Both the position numbers and the translations under genes were made by a program. Below the pieces are notes generated by a model. The model was not told where the DNA came from, ran no database searches, and saw nothing but the letters and a program-made list of their open reading frames with translations. 64,000 bases of DNA from Pezizomycotina sp. ARF18 (Eukaryota; Ascomycota), in contig AZLU01000098.1 in NCBI GenBank assembly GCA_002224055.1, positions 83,633 through 147,632 on the forward strand, given 5' to 3'. Positions within the stretch are counted from its first letter, which is position 1; the number at the start of each line of letters is the position of its first letter. Positions 23,343 through 35,623 of the stretch are shown here, in pieces.

Positions 23343-23660
23343 TCCTTAGCAGGGCTTTTCAGCTTGAAGGTCGATAAAGGCCGCCTCAACCGCAGAATGA
23401 AGCGATATATATATGTGCAATTCATATTACAGCACGATCCTTGTTGAACTAGGGTACCGTTTCTTTCAAACGGACCTGTTTTAGATGCTTTCCGTTTAAC
23501 TGTTATTTACCTTTTGGATAATTGTGATTTCTAAGTTACTCTGTGGTCTACGGTACACATATATGCATGTACTGACGACGCACAGCTTGGAGGCTATGTG
23601 CAATTACAATTATATTAGGGTTCAATGCATTTCATCTTAACTGACATATTTGTTATGCTT

Positions 23661-23800
23661 GATTGATTGATTGATTGATCTTATTTAACGTCCGGGTACT
23701 AGATACATGTTTATGCGCCGACGGATTCTATCGTGAGACGCGATGTCCGTGAGCTCACCGTGTCTATCGGGATGGCTGAACAGCCATCCCCAAGTTAACC
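23661..23800. repeat. Dispersed repeat, copy A, with (GATT)n end
   Basis: About 20 bases of GATT microsatellite are followed by a conserved block (TTATTTAACGTCC, GGTACTAG, ACATGTTTAT, CGCCG) and a second block (GAGACGCGAT, GAGCTC). Both recur at 27305-27490. This copy lacks about 43 bases present in the other. A simple-sequence end on a short, non-coding dispersed element is typical of a SINE-like retroelement or similar non-autonomous element. The type is not established. Confidence 0.65.
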
Positions 23801-23985
23801 CTTTTGAAGGTGATACATATTTGCTATGAGTATCCCTAATAAATGGCACGTCAACACACCCGATTCGAGGAAAGGTCCTGGGCCGTTGCAATCCTAATGA
23901 GTTCAATATTCGCTGCTTACATGTACATGTATAAGTACAGAACGCTGCAGAATTTTTAAGTCCGTTTATACTCCAGCCTCCCCAT

Positions 23986-24834
23986 CTATCCGAGACGATG
24001 CCTTTTCCTGTGCATGATCGCCGGTTGAACGATGGTAGTTGGAGCCGGTTCCTTGCGAACATTTACCACAGCATTCATAAGATCCAGAATAAATTTTCCC
24101 CCTTCCGCTTGCAAATCCTTGAACTCTTGATGCGACATCAACTTTTCGATATTTTTCGCGCAGTACGTCGCTATTCTGTTTCTTATCTTGTCGTTTTCGG
24201 GCGTATGACTGTAGATATAGCGGATTGATCCAGCGATTTCATTGACCCACTTGCGCGGGTCGACATCCGCCTCCCCGTCGAGAATAAATTTTAGGCCTAT
24301 GAGAAGGTGGTCGATTTCTTCGAGGACATACTTGGATAGATCCTGGGCGTTGTATGTATCCGCAAAGATGTAAACTTTGCAGTGGTCGAGTAGATCCTCC
24401 TCGAAGGATTCGTCTTTGCCGCGCTTGGCAATTTTTATCGAGCTCAGAGGGGCGGAGCTGCCTGCCGCTTCACTTAGGGGTTTTAAGCTCGATGTGCTGC
24501 CCTTAGACGGTTGCTGTTCAGACGCAGCACCATTCGCTGCGTTTCCGTCATGGGATTTTAGTTCGACATCGATAGTGGAACCCGGTAAAGTGTATTTCCC
24601 CGCCATTGCGAATTCAACGAAATAAACAAAAGTATCTGGGGTAACTTCGCTCAAGACTACTTTTTTCTCGATGGTCTCTTGCATCCCGTTTGAGACGAGT
24701 GCTGCTAATGTAGGCGATTCTTTGACAACGAAGGCCTTGTGTACCTGGTAGGTTTCGATGTCATTGTCCTTGCCGACAACAAACTCCACCAGTTCTGATC
24801 GAAGACAGCTGTACATATATTGGCGCGTCGGCAT
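23986..24834 (-). CDS. BTB/POZ-domain protein (copy 4, intact, 282 aa)
   Basis: A single uninterrupted frame with the start ATG at 24834. The BTB domain occupies about residues 10-95: SELVEFVVGKDNDIETYQVH, KESPTLAALVSNGMQE, KKVVLSEVTPDTFVYFVEFA. A low-complexity Ser/Ala-rich linker runs to about 145. The C-terminal half has DHCKVYIFADTYNAQDLSKY, SIRYIYSHTPE, IATYCAKNIEKLMSHQEF and a GGKFILDLM end. This is the usual layout of fungal BTB proteins, which act as dimeric adaptors, often for cullin-3 ubiquitin ligases. It is paralogous to the gene at 25.5-26.4 kb on the same strand. A repeat element lies about 190 bases past its stop. The specific target is unknown. Confidence 0.85.
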   Translation of the reverse strand: MPTRQYMYSCLRSELVEFVVGKDNDIETYQVHKAFVVKESPTLAALVSNGMQETIEKKVVLSEVTPDTFVYFVEFAMAGKYTLPGSTIDVELKSHDGNAANGAASEQQPSKGSTSSLKPLSEAAGSSAPLSSIKIAKRGKDESFEEDLLDHCKVYIFADTYNAQDLSKYVLEEIDHLLIGLKFILDGEADVDPRKWVNEIAGSIRYIYSHTPENDKIRNRIATYCAKNIEKLMSHQEFKDLQAEGGKFILDLMNAVVNVRKEPAPTTIVQPAIMHRKRHRLG

Positions 24835-25511
24835 CCAAAGATAATTGATTCAATTAGTATACTCGCTGGATAATTACGCGTAGTCCATCAGATCCGGCAG
24901 GTACGAACGAATAAAAGGGGAAGGGGAAGGGTGTCAATACTCCCGGAAGTGATACTCCATGATCGCCCTCGGGCTTCTGTTATTATTCGGTAAACTCAGA
25001 CCTGAGGAGGTGTACGATACAGATAGAGGCACTGCGAGTTCCTATTTTCGTCGATGATGTAATGAGTAAGCGATGCTCTGATACGTTCTCAGTTATTGGA
25101 ACTCTTTCTGACGGGACCAAAAGAAAGATGGCAGAGAATTTGACTATCGGAGCACTGTGTGGTATAGTGGATAACTTAGTGGATTGAATGAGCTAGAGAT
25201 GGGGGATGTAGTCCCCATTATATACACAATAACACGGTGCTCCCGGATCCCACATCGACTTTAGTTATAGAATTTTCGGACACTTTCAACCAAAGTCGCC
25301 TAAGCGAACCACCTTACTCAGCAAATATCTTAACCCAAAATGTGCTGGTCTAGGTCGCAATGACAGCATACACATGCCGTAAATTATGCCACAAGGAGCT
25401 ATGTGTCGCTAACTAGACTAATGCTTTTAAAAATTATAGTAAACGCAATGATGGATTTGTTTCTCGGTACCCATTAAATAGTATATATTCACCTCCGAGT
25501 TGCGGGTCCGG
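24835..25511. other. Spacer between BTB paralogues
   Basis: About 680 bases without a gene. It should hold the promoter of copy 4 and the terminator of copy 5. Confidence 0.5.
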
Positions 25512-26383
25512 TCATCGGTAAAAGCCCCGCGACGTCGGTTGTGAGGGTCCTCTGCTCCCCGAGTCCTTTTTGCTCAAAATCCTTTTCATAAGTTCCAGCG
25601 CAAAACTTCCACCCTCCGTTACAAGTTCATTAAACTCTTCAAATGCCATCAAACTCCGTGCCCTTCTAGCGCAAAACTTGATGATTTTCTGACGAAGCCG
25701 CTCCTCAAATTCATCAGCAGTGTAAGTGTACGCGTACTGAACGAGCTTTACGATTTCCTTGGCCTTAAAATCGTTATCAACATCAAGACCCTCCAGAACG
25801 TAATCTATCGCGCCAAGGCTTTTATTTTTAGCTGCTCTACGCCGTACGCATCTCCGAAGACGTATAGCTTTGCGCTCTGCAGCAGCTCGTCTTCGTATAT
25901 CATATCCACGCCCGGAAGTGGTTGGTCTGCGTGGGTATCGGACCACCTCTCGCGGTCGGCTTTCCTCATGTAATCCCGCTGCAACTGGACGCCGTCCAGC
26001 GTGGTTCCATATTCCGACCCGCCTACGCCGTATGTCCGGCTAATCGCGAATTCCGCGAAGTATACGAAAGTCTGCGGGTCGAGTTCCCTGAACACTACCC
26101 TTCTCTCTATTGATTCCCGCATGCCGCCGCAGACTAAAGCTCGCAGCGCTGGCGACTGCTCGGCGATGAACTCTCGGTTTATATAAAAGCTTCTTGCGCT
26201 TCCCGAAGGCCCAATCACAAACTCGACGATGTCGTCGGATATGAACCTAGAATAGAGCGTGGAGGAACGTTCAGGAAGAGACGTTAGCGGGTGCTGAGGC
26301 GGGCGCAACGTAATGGAAGTTGGTTTCTTAGCCTCTTGTGCTGCGCCAGAGGTTATGACGACAACATGCCTTTCAAACCCCAT
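25512..26383 (-). CDS. BTB/POZ-domain protein (copy 5, one frameshift)
   Basis: From ATG 26383 the first frame encodes the BTB domain: DDIVEFVIGPSGSARSFYIN, EQSPALRALVCGGMRESIER, VFRELDPQTFVYFAEFA. The linker with DMIYEDELLQSAKLYVFGDAY follows. After one shift in the five-T run at 25825-25829 (plus strand) the second frame gives KSLGAIDYVLEGLDVDNDF, LVQYAYTYTADEFEER, FCARRARSLMAFEEF and GGSFALELMKRIL, stopping at 25512. The two halves join at the expected place, so a single missing base explains the break. The domain order matches copy 4; function as an adaptor protein is inferred from the family. Confidence 0.75.
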
Positions 26384-27866
26384 CTCGTCTCCATAGATTT
26401 TCTCGCGGGAGAGACTGTTCTACTCTTTCCGCTTTCTGTTGCGATCCCACGCTACTACTAGAATCTTCCGTACGACTTCCGCTCGAGATTTATGAGCGGA
26501 GGGGAGCTTGCGGTCGCGAAGGCAGATTTCGCAACCCTGCCAATATTCTGTCATGGAGAAAATTTTCGTTGAAGTTCAGCCTCGCTATCGCAAAAAACCT
26601 CAGGGTTGGATTTAACAAGGCTGGCGATCGGTGTGGTCCATGGGTGAGGAGTAAATTCAACCGTGGCCATCCAAAGCATCCAATAACATCGCTGTGGCGG
26701 ATGTCCACCAATGGCCGGTTCATGTCTTGCGTATGACTGCAGACGGATTTGATTTCATTTCAAGCTCCAAGAGCGCCATGCATCATTCAACGGGAGGTCT
26801 CCGCTCCCCAAATGGTATGATCGTTCAGACTAGTGCCGAACATATAATTCATGGCTCTCTGTCAGCCTGAGGTTATCGGGGGTTTGATATCATAAAGTAG
26901 GGCAGAGTTTATTCAACCAGTTGACTCGCCTAGACTAGAGATCCGCATTAGATATCCACGAAACACCCATACTTATTACACTATTCCGCTTGCTTCAAAT
27001 GAACCGAAGGCCTTGATATTGACAGGTTGATAGCATTTTTGCCGTGAAACTTCAGATAAGCGAGACACCCCTCCGCAACCCCGCTATGTTCATGCAAAGG
27101 CCCTTTTCGAGTGCTATACCTGATATAATAAGCTTTAAAAAAATTTTATATATTGGCTACTCGCTGGGTTTATCTTTCGTCGGCCGGCAACTCGAAATTG
27201 ATCAGTCTGTGCTGTTGTAACTCCCTCCATTTGCATAATAGCCGCGACGAGACAGGGAAATTCTAAAGATGTGATAACCTTGCTGTTACTATCAATGACA
27301 AATAGTGATTGATTGGTTGATTGATTGAATTTATTTAACGTCCAGGTACTAGGTACATGTTTATACGCCGGCGGAGCGGCAAGGGACGGGTCCTAGTCGG
27401 CCAATCGTTGGGTACAAATTCGTAAATGAGACGCGATACCTGCGAGCTCGTCGGTTCTTACTGAGATGGCCGAACATTAACAAGCCACCTCCTTATCAAT
27501 GACAAATATTCTCCGGTAAGAGAATTCTGAGAAGACTTATGGCTTTTGCTTAGAATTTCTTGTGCGTTGTGGATAGACGCAATCTCTTCATTTTCGCCTC
27601 CCCTTGGCTTTCCCTTTACGAGTTTAGCTGGTCCATAAGCAAATCATGAGCTAGTATAAGAAAATAATTGAACATGAAAACAGTTCGTGGTTTCTGGAAG
27701 AGTAGCTTTATAACGGCGGTCAGCAAGCTTGAGACTCGAATCAAAAATATATTATCCTGATCAATTTAAATAGATTCCACCCGACCCTTTCAAGTAGACG
27801 CCCCGTTAAGCATCCATTTCCACTGTTCCTATTTCACAAGTCTTGGTTTTTGTGAGAAGTGCAAAG
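26384..27866. other. Intergenic, contains repeat copy B
   Basis: No gene recognised. Short open frames on both strands lack motifs. The dispersed repeat at 27305-27490 is the only structured feature seen. Confidence 0.5.
27305..27490. repeat. Dispersed repeat, copy B, with (GATT)n end
   Basis: In the same orientation as copy A, it starts with an imperfect GATT microsatellite and continues with the same TTATTTAACGTCC / GGTACTAG / ACATGTTTAT block. It then carries about 43 extra bases before the shared GAGACGCGAT...GAGCTC block. The two copies differ mainly by transitions in the shared part. Confidence 0.65.
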
Positions 27867-29033
27867 ATGCGCCTTCCGACTTTTATTAAAATCTTTTAAG
27901 GACATCTAATCACCTCGACTTGTGTTTCCTCTCTGCCCTCCGAGTCGCATCAATCTCTCATCCGTCGGGAACTACGCTACTCGAGGGGTAGTTTTCCCGA
28001 GCTCAAAACTGCTGCCTGCTCCGATGAAGCCAAACTCATCATCGACCAGCAGCTCCGCGATGCTGCGGAGCTTGCAGATTTCGGCCGTAAGATCACGATC
28101 AACCACCCAGCCTCCCGAGCCTACATCGACGGCACCGCTCCTGAGAGGCGTCCCGTACGTCCTACGGCAGCCCAGCAGAAACGCTTCGAATGGCTCCGCG
28201 AGCGCTTCGAGCTGGCGTACGCGTACCTGACGGATCTTTAAACGAAGTACGTGCATCTCGCATGCAGCCAAGTGTTTCCCGGTATACGTGTGTCCACTGC
28301 TTGTACCAGTAATACACACGTGGTTACGTATAATTTTCCCGATGGGAAACGCCCGCTATAATCATGTGCCCGAAATTCCTCGAACGCGAAGGGGAAAAGC
28401 TTGGGTACTATCGTGCCTAACCAGCAAAGGGACCGGTACGGTGGACATGTGTAAGAACAGCGAAAGTCTGCAGCTAGCAAGCAACCCGGCTAAAGTTCTA
28501 CTGGACGAGGTCATGCACCTGTTTTACGTAGCCTCGGGAAAGACGATATTGGTAGGGACACGCATATCACCGACTACGTCTACGGTGGTTACCTCAGCGC
28601 GTACCTTGCTACGGTGGCTCCCGATGCTACCTTATCAACGCTGATAGTAAGTTTGTATACCACTATTGCAACCCTTAGCATCATAAGGAGAGACACTCGG
28701 CTCTTGAAAACAGACACCGACGTATTTCCATACTTAGGTTACGCGTATATCGCTCTCTCGGCGTACATGAACGAAGCGTGCGAGCAGCCAGAGACAATGT
28801 TCTACCAGAAGAAGTTCATCCCCGGCATGCGCAACCCTGCCACGATGCCCATGGGCAAGTCCAGCAAGTTAGTCCGGTGTAAGATGGCTGTCGAAGCTAC
28901 GGTAGCCGTTAGTCTACCTATTTCCCTACGGACTTGTGAGCTAATGCCAAACGATCCATCGGGTCATCTGATGAGTGACGAAACCGGTGTGTCACAGACG
29001 CGTGAAAGCACAATTGAAGAACTAAGAATTTGA
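27867..29033 (+). pseudogene. M35-like (aspzincin) metallopeptidase with altered zinc motif, frameshifted
   Basis: M35 peptidases are secreted zinc proteases with HExxH plus a GTxDxxYG motif. Possible start ATG 27867; the first clear segment (about 27990-28240) reads ACSDEAKLIIDQQLRDAAEL and QQKRFEWLRERFELAYAYL. IIMCPKFLE (about 28359-28385) matches the conserved cysteine/proline segment. The active-site helix is VLLDEVMHLFYVA, so the first zinc histidine of HExxH is Asp (GAC at 28504-28506). The third-ligand motif TDYVYGGYLSAYLA is intact (28569-28610) but in another frame. An intron probably starts at the GTAAGT near 28649 and ends before DVFPYLGYAYIALSAYMNEA. Frame changes plus the lost histidine make this a likely dead copy. 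The 3' end is not well defined. Confidence 0.55.
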
Positions 29034-31812
29034 GGAGCACGTCAAACCTTGTTTTAACTACTCAGGAACTGGCCCACTGTGACAAATATTAATCTACCAA
29101 TACCGTATAAATATGATCATACTCAAATGTACTACTTCTTATATTTATATCATGATTCAGTGACTCGAGTGGAATAGCTCGTAACAAGAATACAAAATAA
29201 GATATTATTCAAACCATTTAACCCTCTGGGTTAGACTACGCAGATCCCCTTATGATTTGATTCAACCCATTAGACGACCTTTTTACCGTTTTATGTAGGT
29301 TCAAACCTTCCAAATTATGCATGTGAGCAAAAGGATTTTATTGAGCATAAGGTTTAAAATACACAAGTTGTAGGCACGTCTGCCTTTAAATACATAAGAA
29401 TATAACTAGCTGTGATTGCTATAATGCCAATAGCAGGAAGAATAGTGAGGTTCTTTGTTGAGGCTCAAAACCAAAGGTTTTGGCCAGATGCAGCGACATC
29501 GCGGGTATTTGCATGGCGGTTGTCAAGGAGAACAAGCTTTATACGCCAACATTTTATATGTCACGCTTTTCACACAATGTTCCCGTCCTAGTAGAGCGTT
29601 TGACGAACTTCAAGTTGTCTATAGTAGTGTCTGTTATACATTAATAATATCATACAGAGCTCAAACATCGCAGTCTACCAGTACCAATTTAGCCTAAAGT
29701 TGAACATATACTTGTGTATTTCTCCTCTAACCCAAACTCGCGCGATGACATAGGTCGTGTGACCTTTTGTTTCAATATAGGCGGATGTAGTTACCAAATT
29801 TCCACCAATTCAGACAAAGTGGGTTCGTGGATATACTCAATTCAACATGGGTTAATATATATGAAGCGGTACCAGAGTACGCTGTGCCCTTAACTCATCT
29901 TTGGTTTTAGACAACGGGTGCTACGATAAGTCTGCAAAATATAAATCGTTCCGGTAAGAGTGCGCATTAAACCTCTCCTATCATTGTCGCTTGAACGCTA
30001 CAGTATTATAAGAAAACGGCTTTGGATCTTGAACAGCGGAGGTTCGGGCAACTTCCAGCTGATATCAAGATCCAAATTCCGGCGGAAGAGTCCGCGATTC
30101 CGCGGAATTGAGAATTTCAAAAGTAAACAGATCGCTGAAAACGCTTTATATTTCAAGATATACCATTGAGTTCCATCCTCTCTGAATACTCTAGGATTCT
30201 GTCTCAAGTCATAATCTCCGCCCTGATGAACACCCCCACACCAATGGTATGATAGTAACTACATGCCTAAAAAATATTAATATTAAATTATAAAATGTCT
30301 TGCCGAGTAAAGGCCCGGAGTAGGCGACAAGGGGTATTGTTGCTTTTCTCCGGACGGAGCTCACTCACGTGTAACCGAAGAGAAACATTGCCCCAGTTAC
30401 GGCGGATAAAATCACTTTTATCCTTTTTACCAAAACAGCCTTACCAAACGAGAGAAAATATGCTTAAATCTCGCTTCAGATATGACGAATGTTTAAACGG
30501 ATTTGTTTCTCTATTTCTTACCCGTATTTTCACAATATCGAAATACATTTCTCGATTATCTCGCAAACAGATGACGATCTCTATACATTTCCGTTTTGAG
30601 CCCGTCCCCACTATTTTGCCAGTAGCCAAAGATACCCTGTCAAGTTGCAGACTCTGGGCTTAATCGAGGCGCGGGCTATCAACGGTAAGGTGGCATGACC
30701 ATACTCATGAACAGAACAACAATGCACGATGATTCTCCTACTTCTAGGCTCATAATTCACAGCTTGAGACTTCGGGAATTACATCGCGGAACCCTCGAAG
30801 ACCTTTCTATATCCCGTTGTTCTTTTAGCATGTACTTCTCCTACACCCTTAATTTTCTGAAAACATGAAGAACATGTGCGCTGTATACTTTCCCGCTAGG
30901 AAATTGGTTCTTGCTGGTGATCATTTGGGGTCTAGCAGATAGCCATCAATCGATACCGAACTTTTCCAAGTTTTTTTTTTTTTTTTTTTTATAAGATAGC
31001 ATGGATGGGCAGATTTCAAAAGAGGACCCACTCACACCGACACGCCGAATAGTGGAGACCCAACATCGGAACTAACCTGCGAATGATACCACAGGGTCCA
31101 GGGATCATGGAGAAAATACGTTTTTTTTTTATTACCGGCGGTAATCTTGTAATGTACTTTGGTTACATGGGATGTCTCTGATTCTGCACACTATTTACGG
31201 TAGCTTCCCTTACGGAGCAGGGACCCAGTTTACTAGTTGGTAGTCTCAATATTAGCGTTCACCGTTTTCAGACACCCAATGTAGACTATTGCGCGGATTG
31301 GAATGCCATCGACTCGGATGAACATAGACGATTCTCCATTCAATCTTCTCTTGCGATTTACGTTCTCTTTAAATACTCACACATTCCGACCTTCCCCACT
31401 TTGTAGTTTCCTGATGATCTTTTTTTCGTTTATTTGCTGTATCTCCTGGGATTTAATTTCTAATATTGTATATTATACTGTGGATCGGGTGTTTTAATTG
31501 TTTTATATATCGATTTACAGACATTAGGGTTAGAGATCCCTAATCTTGATCTTGTCTTACTAGGGAAACCGGTTATTGGATCTTAGGGTCTTGGGGGAAA
31601 TAGAGACGTTTTGGCATCTAATCACAACCTTGGAGAAAAGAGGATCATCATCCCACTCGACTGGCCCCATGTCCGATCCAAAACCCTGACCCGACGATAT
31701 ATACGCTTCCGAATCCCTCTATTTTAATTTTTATATCGAAGAAACAGAGACAGCATTGAACCGAACACCCGAAGACTCTGGAACGAAGTTAAAGGCATCC
31801 GGGCATCGTGCC
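29034..31812. other. AT-rich gene-poor stretch
   Basis: About 2.8 kb with a poly(T) tract and short open frames on both strands. An open frame at 30295-30663 has no recognisable motif and is not called. Confidence 0.5.
30971..30990. repeat. Poly(T) tract, about 20 T
   Basis: An uninterrupted T homopolymer in the gene-poor stretch. Confidence 0.85.
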
Positions 31813-33528
31813 CGCTAATGAGACGTGGAAAATGGCCCGCATAACAGCGGTCGGCGTTATCGTGAGCGAAATCCCCCTCCAAGTTTGCAACCCGGATTAA
31901 TGCTGATGTTTTGGTTTTCTTCGGAATTTTCCTAGATTGAAGAATGGATTATGGCCGGTGGAGCTCTGGTGTTCGTATTACTACGCGTAAGTGCTGCGAC
32001 AAACTTTCCCGGTGGATACAATTTGTCTTTTAACAGCCAACTTTCGTCGGGATAGTTATGGGTTCGCGGCTGGCTTCAGTCCCGGCTGGCGCTCTCCGAC
32101 CTCTTCGTTGTCCTCGCATGGCTATGCTTTGTCGCGTCGAACATAAACGACTACCTCGCCTGGAAATTCGGCCTGTGGAACGAGAACCTGAAATTCGGCG
32201 GCAGCGCTCCTCCCCTCGACCTCGACGACTACATTCCTGAGGGCCCCATCGCTGTTGAAGCACTGAAGAACCTGTACACGAGTAGCCTACCGTACTATTT
32301 ACTGATGTACTTCGTCAAAGGAAGCTTTCTGCTGTTTTACATGAAACTTTTCCCGATGAGTTTCAGGAAATTGAGGATCGCGCTCTGGGTTGCGGTTGTG
32401 TTTACGCTTATTGGATTGGTGGCTAGTATGGTTTCGAACATTTTCTGGTGCTGGCCTATTGACCGGAATTGGGCTCTTGATCGGTCTCGACAGTGCCTAG
32501 CCGCGACATCAGACGGGGTACGGGAATTTCATCTCTGATCTTTGTTTTCATGGAGTTACATAATACTGACCTCTTGAAAAGCCATATTTTATCGCAGTAG
32601 GCTTCCACTTGATTTCCGACCTCATGATATACGCTCTCCCTTTCTTCCTCCTCCGACATCTTGCACTATCGCGCCGTAAAATTGTCGGTCTGGCTTTGGT
32701 TTCTCCCTCGGCGGCGTTTGCATTGGCTTCACGATCGCGCGCGTGGTCGTCGTCGGAGACAGCGTACCTTTAGCCACTCTGGGAGCATTAGGGTCGCCGA
32801 AATCGCGACGCGATTATCGTCTCGTGCTGTCCGCCGCTCAAATGGTTATACACTGTTTGCAATATACGGAAACTGGGCGGCTTTGGAGGTGGCGGCGCGA
32901 AGAAACGGAGAAGAGTACTACAAGATCGAGAAAAGGCAGTAGAACGAGTAGAACGAGAACGGATCTCGAGAAGGAAAGGGAGAGGAGGGGATGGACGTTC
33001 CTTACGATGACAGCGATGGATCCTGACGATGGTTACGATATTATAACGACGGGGAGATCGGGGCGGTCGGAGAGGGATGATTTTTTCGAGCTTGAGAGAG
33101 CGGGTCACGATAGAGACTTTGTCGACGACGAGGAGCTCGATGGGGTGACTCATGATACGGTGAGGAGGGATTCGATACGCTGATGCCCGCCTCGTGAGAA
33201 AGGACTCGGATACGCTCATGCCGAACGCTATGATACGGGACGAGAACGGTTTAGTGATGGTGGGGCAGAGGATTATGAGTCCGCAACAGCTTGACGATTT
33301 AGAAGCGGCGCACCGCGAAGCCAGAAGCAATAACAGGGGCAGCAGGGGCGAAGGATTAGAGGGTCCCGATGAGATACGACTGTGGGATGGATCGCAGGGT
33401 TCTACGGCGATAGGTTTTCACGACGATTTACGGAATAGTATACGCCCGAACGGTGAAATCACTTGTTCCCATTTTTCTTTATCTCAATTTAGTCCAGGTT
33501 CTCTTGTATATTTCACGTTCTCATCTTA
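31813..33528 (+). pseudogene. SAT4/PTH11-type rhodopsin-domain membrane protein A, frameshifted
   Basis: These fungal seven-TM proteins include PTH11-like surface sensors; ligands are mostly unknown. A probable first exon has ANETWKMARITAVGVIVSE (about 31814-31870), then AGGALVFVLLR before a GTAAGT at 31987. The main exon (about 32070-32517) is clean over 150 residues, with ALSDLFVVLAWLCFVASNIN, SSLPYYLLMYFVKGSFLLF, RIALWVAVVFTLIGLVASMV and the conserved C-P...W...C loop (WCWPIDRNWALDRSRQC). After an intron come GFHLISDLMIYALPFFLLR and a shifted FSLGGVCIGFTIARVVVV. IIVSCCPPLKWLY marks the last TM. The cytoplasmic tail is long, acidic and charged. Several shifts occur after 32700. Confidence 0.7.
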
Positions 33529-34487
33529 GCGATCTCTAAAAATCCGTTTCTCTATGGCTACGGCGTTTTTTATCCGAAAGCAATGAATGGTTTTCATCTC
33601 CACCTTTTCGTTTCTTTCTTGCGAGACCTTTCTGCGGCATTTAACGTGTGATATTGTCTGAGATTATGTGAGCGAAAGGCCTGCGGTGTACAGGAACTCG
33701 CGGATGAGCTCATAAACCCAAACCATACGTGCAGAGACTCTCAGGGGACAAATTGAGCACGTCTTCAATCCTCAGCTATACAGGTGCCCGCAAGACAATC
33801 CCAGCGCTTAAACGAGGCTTCGTGTCCCTGGAGGTTTGATTCCCATTGCCCGCTAGCTTATTCGCGTTTGTCCTAAAAAATGGCTCATTAGCGTCCTGGC
33901 CTTTCTCCTCAGCAAGACCAATAAGAAGAGATAACGGTCAACAAACGTATCCATATCTTATTACACGATGTTTGCTATCAATGAAAAGAGCGGGCCCTGA
34001 GGTCATCCAAGAACCGGCCGTTCAATCTTAAATCTTCAGCCTCGCGTGGAAATTAGCCAAGTTTACTGGCGCCGGCATAACCTTGGCCTGCAGACTTCCC
34101 TTGGACGCCTCCGAGTTAACAAACAACTCTCGAAACAAAAAAAAATAAAAAACGAAAGTCGAAGAAGACCCGCGCTTACTTGGAAGGGGTGGACGACAGC
34201 ATGGCCACAGTTGCAGGCTCTCGAAGTACTCATAATCACCCTGAGGGTCCTCGTTACAGGCCGTTAAGTTGTGATAATAAAATATTCTTAAGTAGTCTGT
34301 GCCTACCCGACTCAATTCAAAACATCTGTTTTAATACTGCACTCGTTCTTTGATTACTTTAGACCCTCGTTTCATCCCCAATCGGTGTTTTTACCTCGCT
34401 AAAGGCACTTGTAACGAATCGCTCATTTCCTCCCAGCTATAATCCGTCAAAAGAATAAGAACCACAAAAGTTGAGTACACCAAAATC
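33529..34487. other. Intergenic, upstream of GPI-protein array
   Basis: No gene recognised. The last few hundred bases should contain the promoter of the first array gene. Confidence 0.5.
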
Positions 34488-35623
34488 ATGCTCTCCAAAA
34501 CTGTGTTGATCCTTTTGGGGGCTGCCTCGACATTTCTCGCCGAAGCCCGATCCTCCAGCACAGCTGTTTTCTCTTACTGCGGCGGGAACGAATGCATGAT
34601 CTACTCTTCGACTAGTGTGGTGGAGTGGAGTGCAACTGCCACAACCTTTTCTGATCCTGCCCAGTGCCCAATATTCCGCCTTTGAGACTTCCCTCTCCGC
34701 CGTCCAAGCGTTGTCGACCTCAGATCCCTTTGCCATTGAAATTACGGTAAACGCGGCTCTTCCGACGACCGTTATTCAGACCGCGGAGAATGCCTACACT
34801 ACTTTGACTTGCTGCGACGATCAATATATTAAAAGTTACTTTTTTTTGAACCTTCGTCTTGTGGCCCGACACATACGGCTCTATTACCTGACTGGCCTAT
34901 TGGTTATAACGCCGCTTTTGTAACCGCCTAGAGTGACTTCATCAACGACAGCTTAGTTCTTGGTACTGGCAGGAGTTCATGTTCAACGATCCTTGCTCCA
35001 CCCGAGCCGACCTTTCCGCCGGGAGAAGGGGGGCCGGCAGGTTCGGCGTCAGGAGCATTTCAGGCACCACCACCAGAGTTGAGGACAAAGACATTTTACG
35101 TCGGGTTGTTGGGGACCGTTGACTGCAACCAACGAGCACTTTGCTGATGCCCTCGCCGATAAACGGCCCCAGGCCGACGCAGTGCCAGCTAAGGCTGATG
35201 ATGCTGTTGACAAGGAACCTAACAGTGAGACACCCGCACCAGTCTCTAGCGGTAGCGAGAATATTGTTTTAAGCGGAGGAGACAACTATGGCGCCGAGCC
35301 TTCTGAAAACCGGCGACTTCCACCGGCAGATACAGTGGTCGCGGTAGCCTCTGCTACTTCTCCAGCAGCGCTACCGCACTCGATGGGAACCTATTGGCCT
35401 TCGGTGGCACAAAGTTTTTCCAACATCGGCACATCCAGCGCCGCCAGCTCCCGCAGCTAGCAGCGAGCAATCCATCGGCGAGCCAATCGCCCCGGAAGCA
35501 ACAAATGGTACCACCTGGCTCATCCCGCCACCAGAGGTTTCGAGTGGGATTACGGTGGACGCGGATGGATGGATGGTATTACTGATAGTTTTGATGTTTG
35601 GAATAGCTACTTTAGTATATTAA
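34488..35623 (+). pseudogene. GPI-anchored cysteine-motif protein, array member 1 (frameshifted)
   Basis: The family is not recognised; it is defined here by five tandem paralogues. ATG 34488 opens a signal peptide (TVLILLGAASTFLAEA). The mature part starts FSYCGGNECMIY, then TATTFSDPA. After a shift follow QYSAFETSLSAVQ, TTVIQTAENAYTTLT and CCDDQY (34809-34826). Another frame gives FEPSSCGPTHTALLP and IGYNAAFVT, then NDSLVLGTGRSSCSTIL and a stalk beginning with LRTKTFYVGLLG. A Pro/Ser/Ala-rich stalk leads to a C-terminal hydrophobic tail (WMVLLIVLMFGIATLVY) with stop at 35623, typical of a GPI signal. At least four frame changes are needed. It would act at the plasma membrane or cell wall. 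Confidence 0.6.

Noticed and set aside
30295-30663. 122-residue plus-strand open frame in a gene-poor stretch
   Set aside because: No recognisable motif, no signal peptide, no support from neighbours.
29034-31812. Repeat-induced point mutation (RIP) as the cause of gene decay
   Set aside because: Breaks in genes are mostly single-base indels rather than C-to-T changes, and the most notable substitutions found (RRDD, DEVMH) are not C-to-T or G-to-A.
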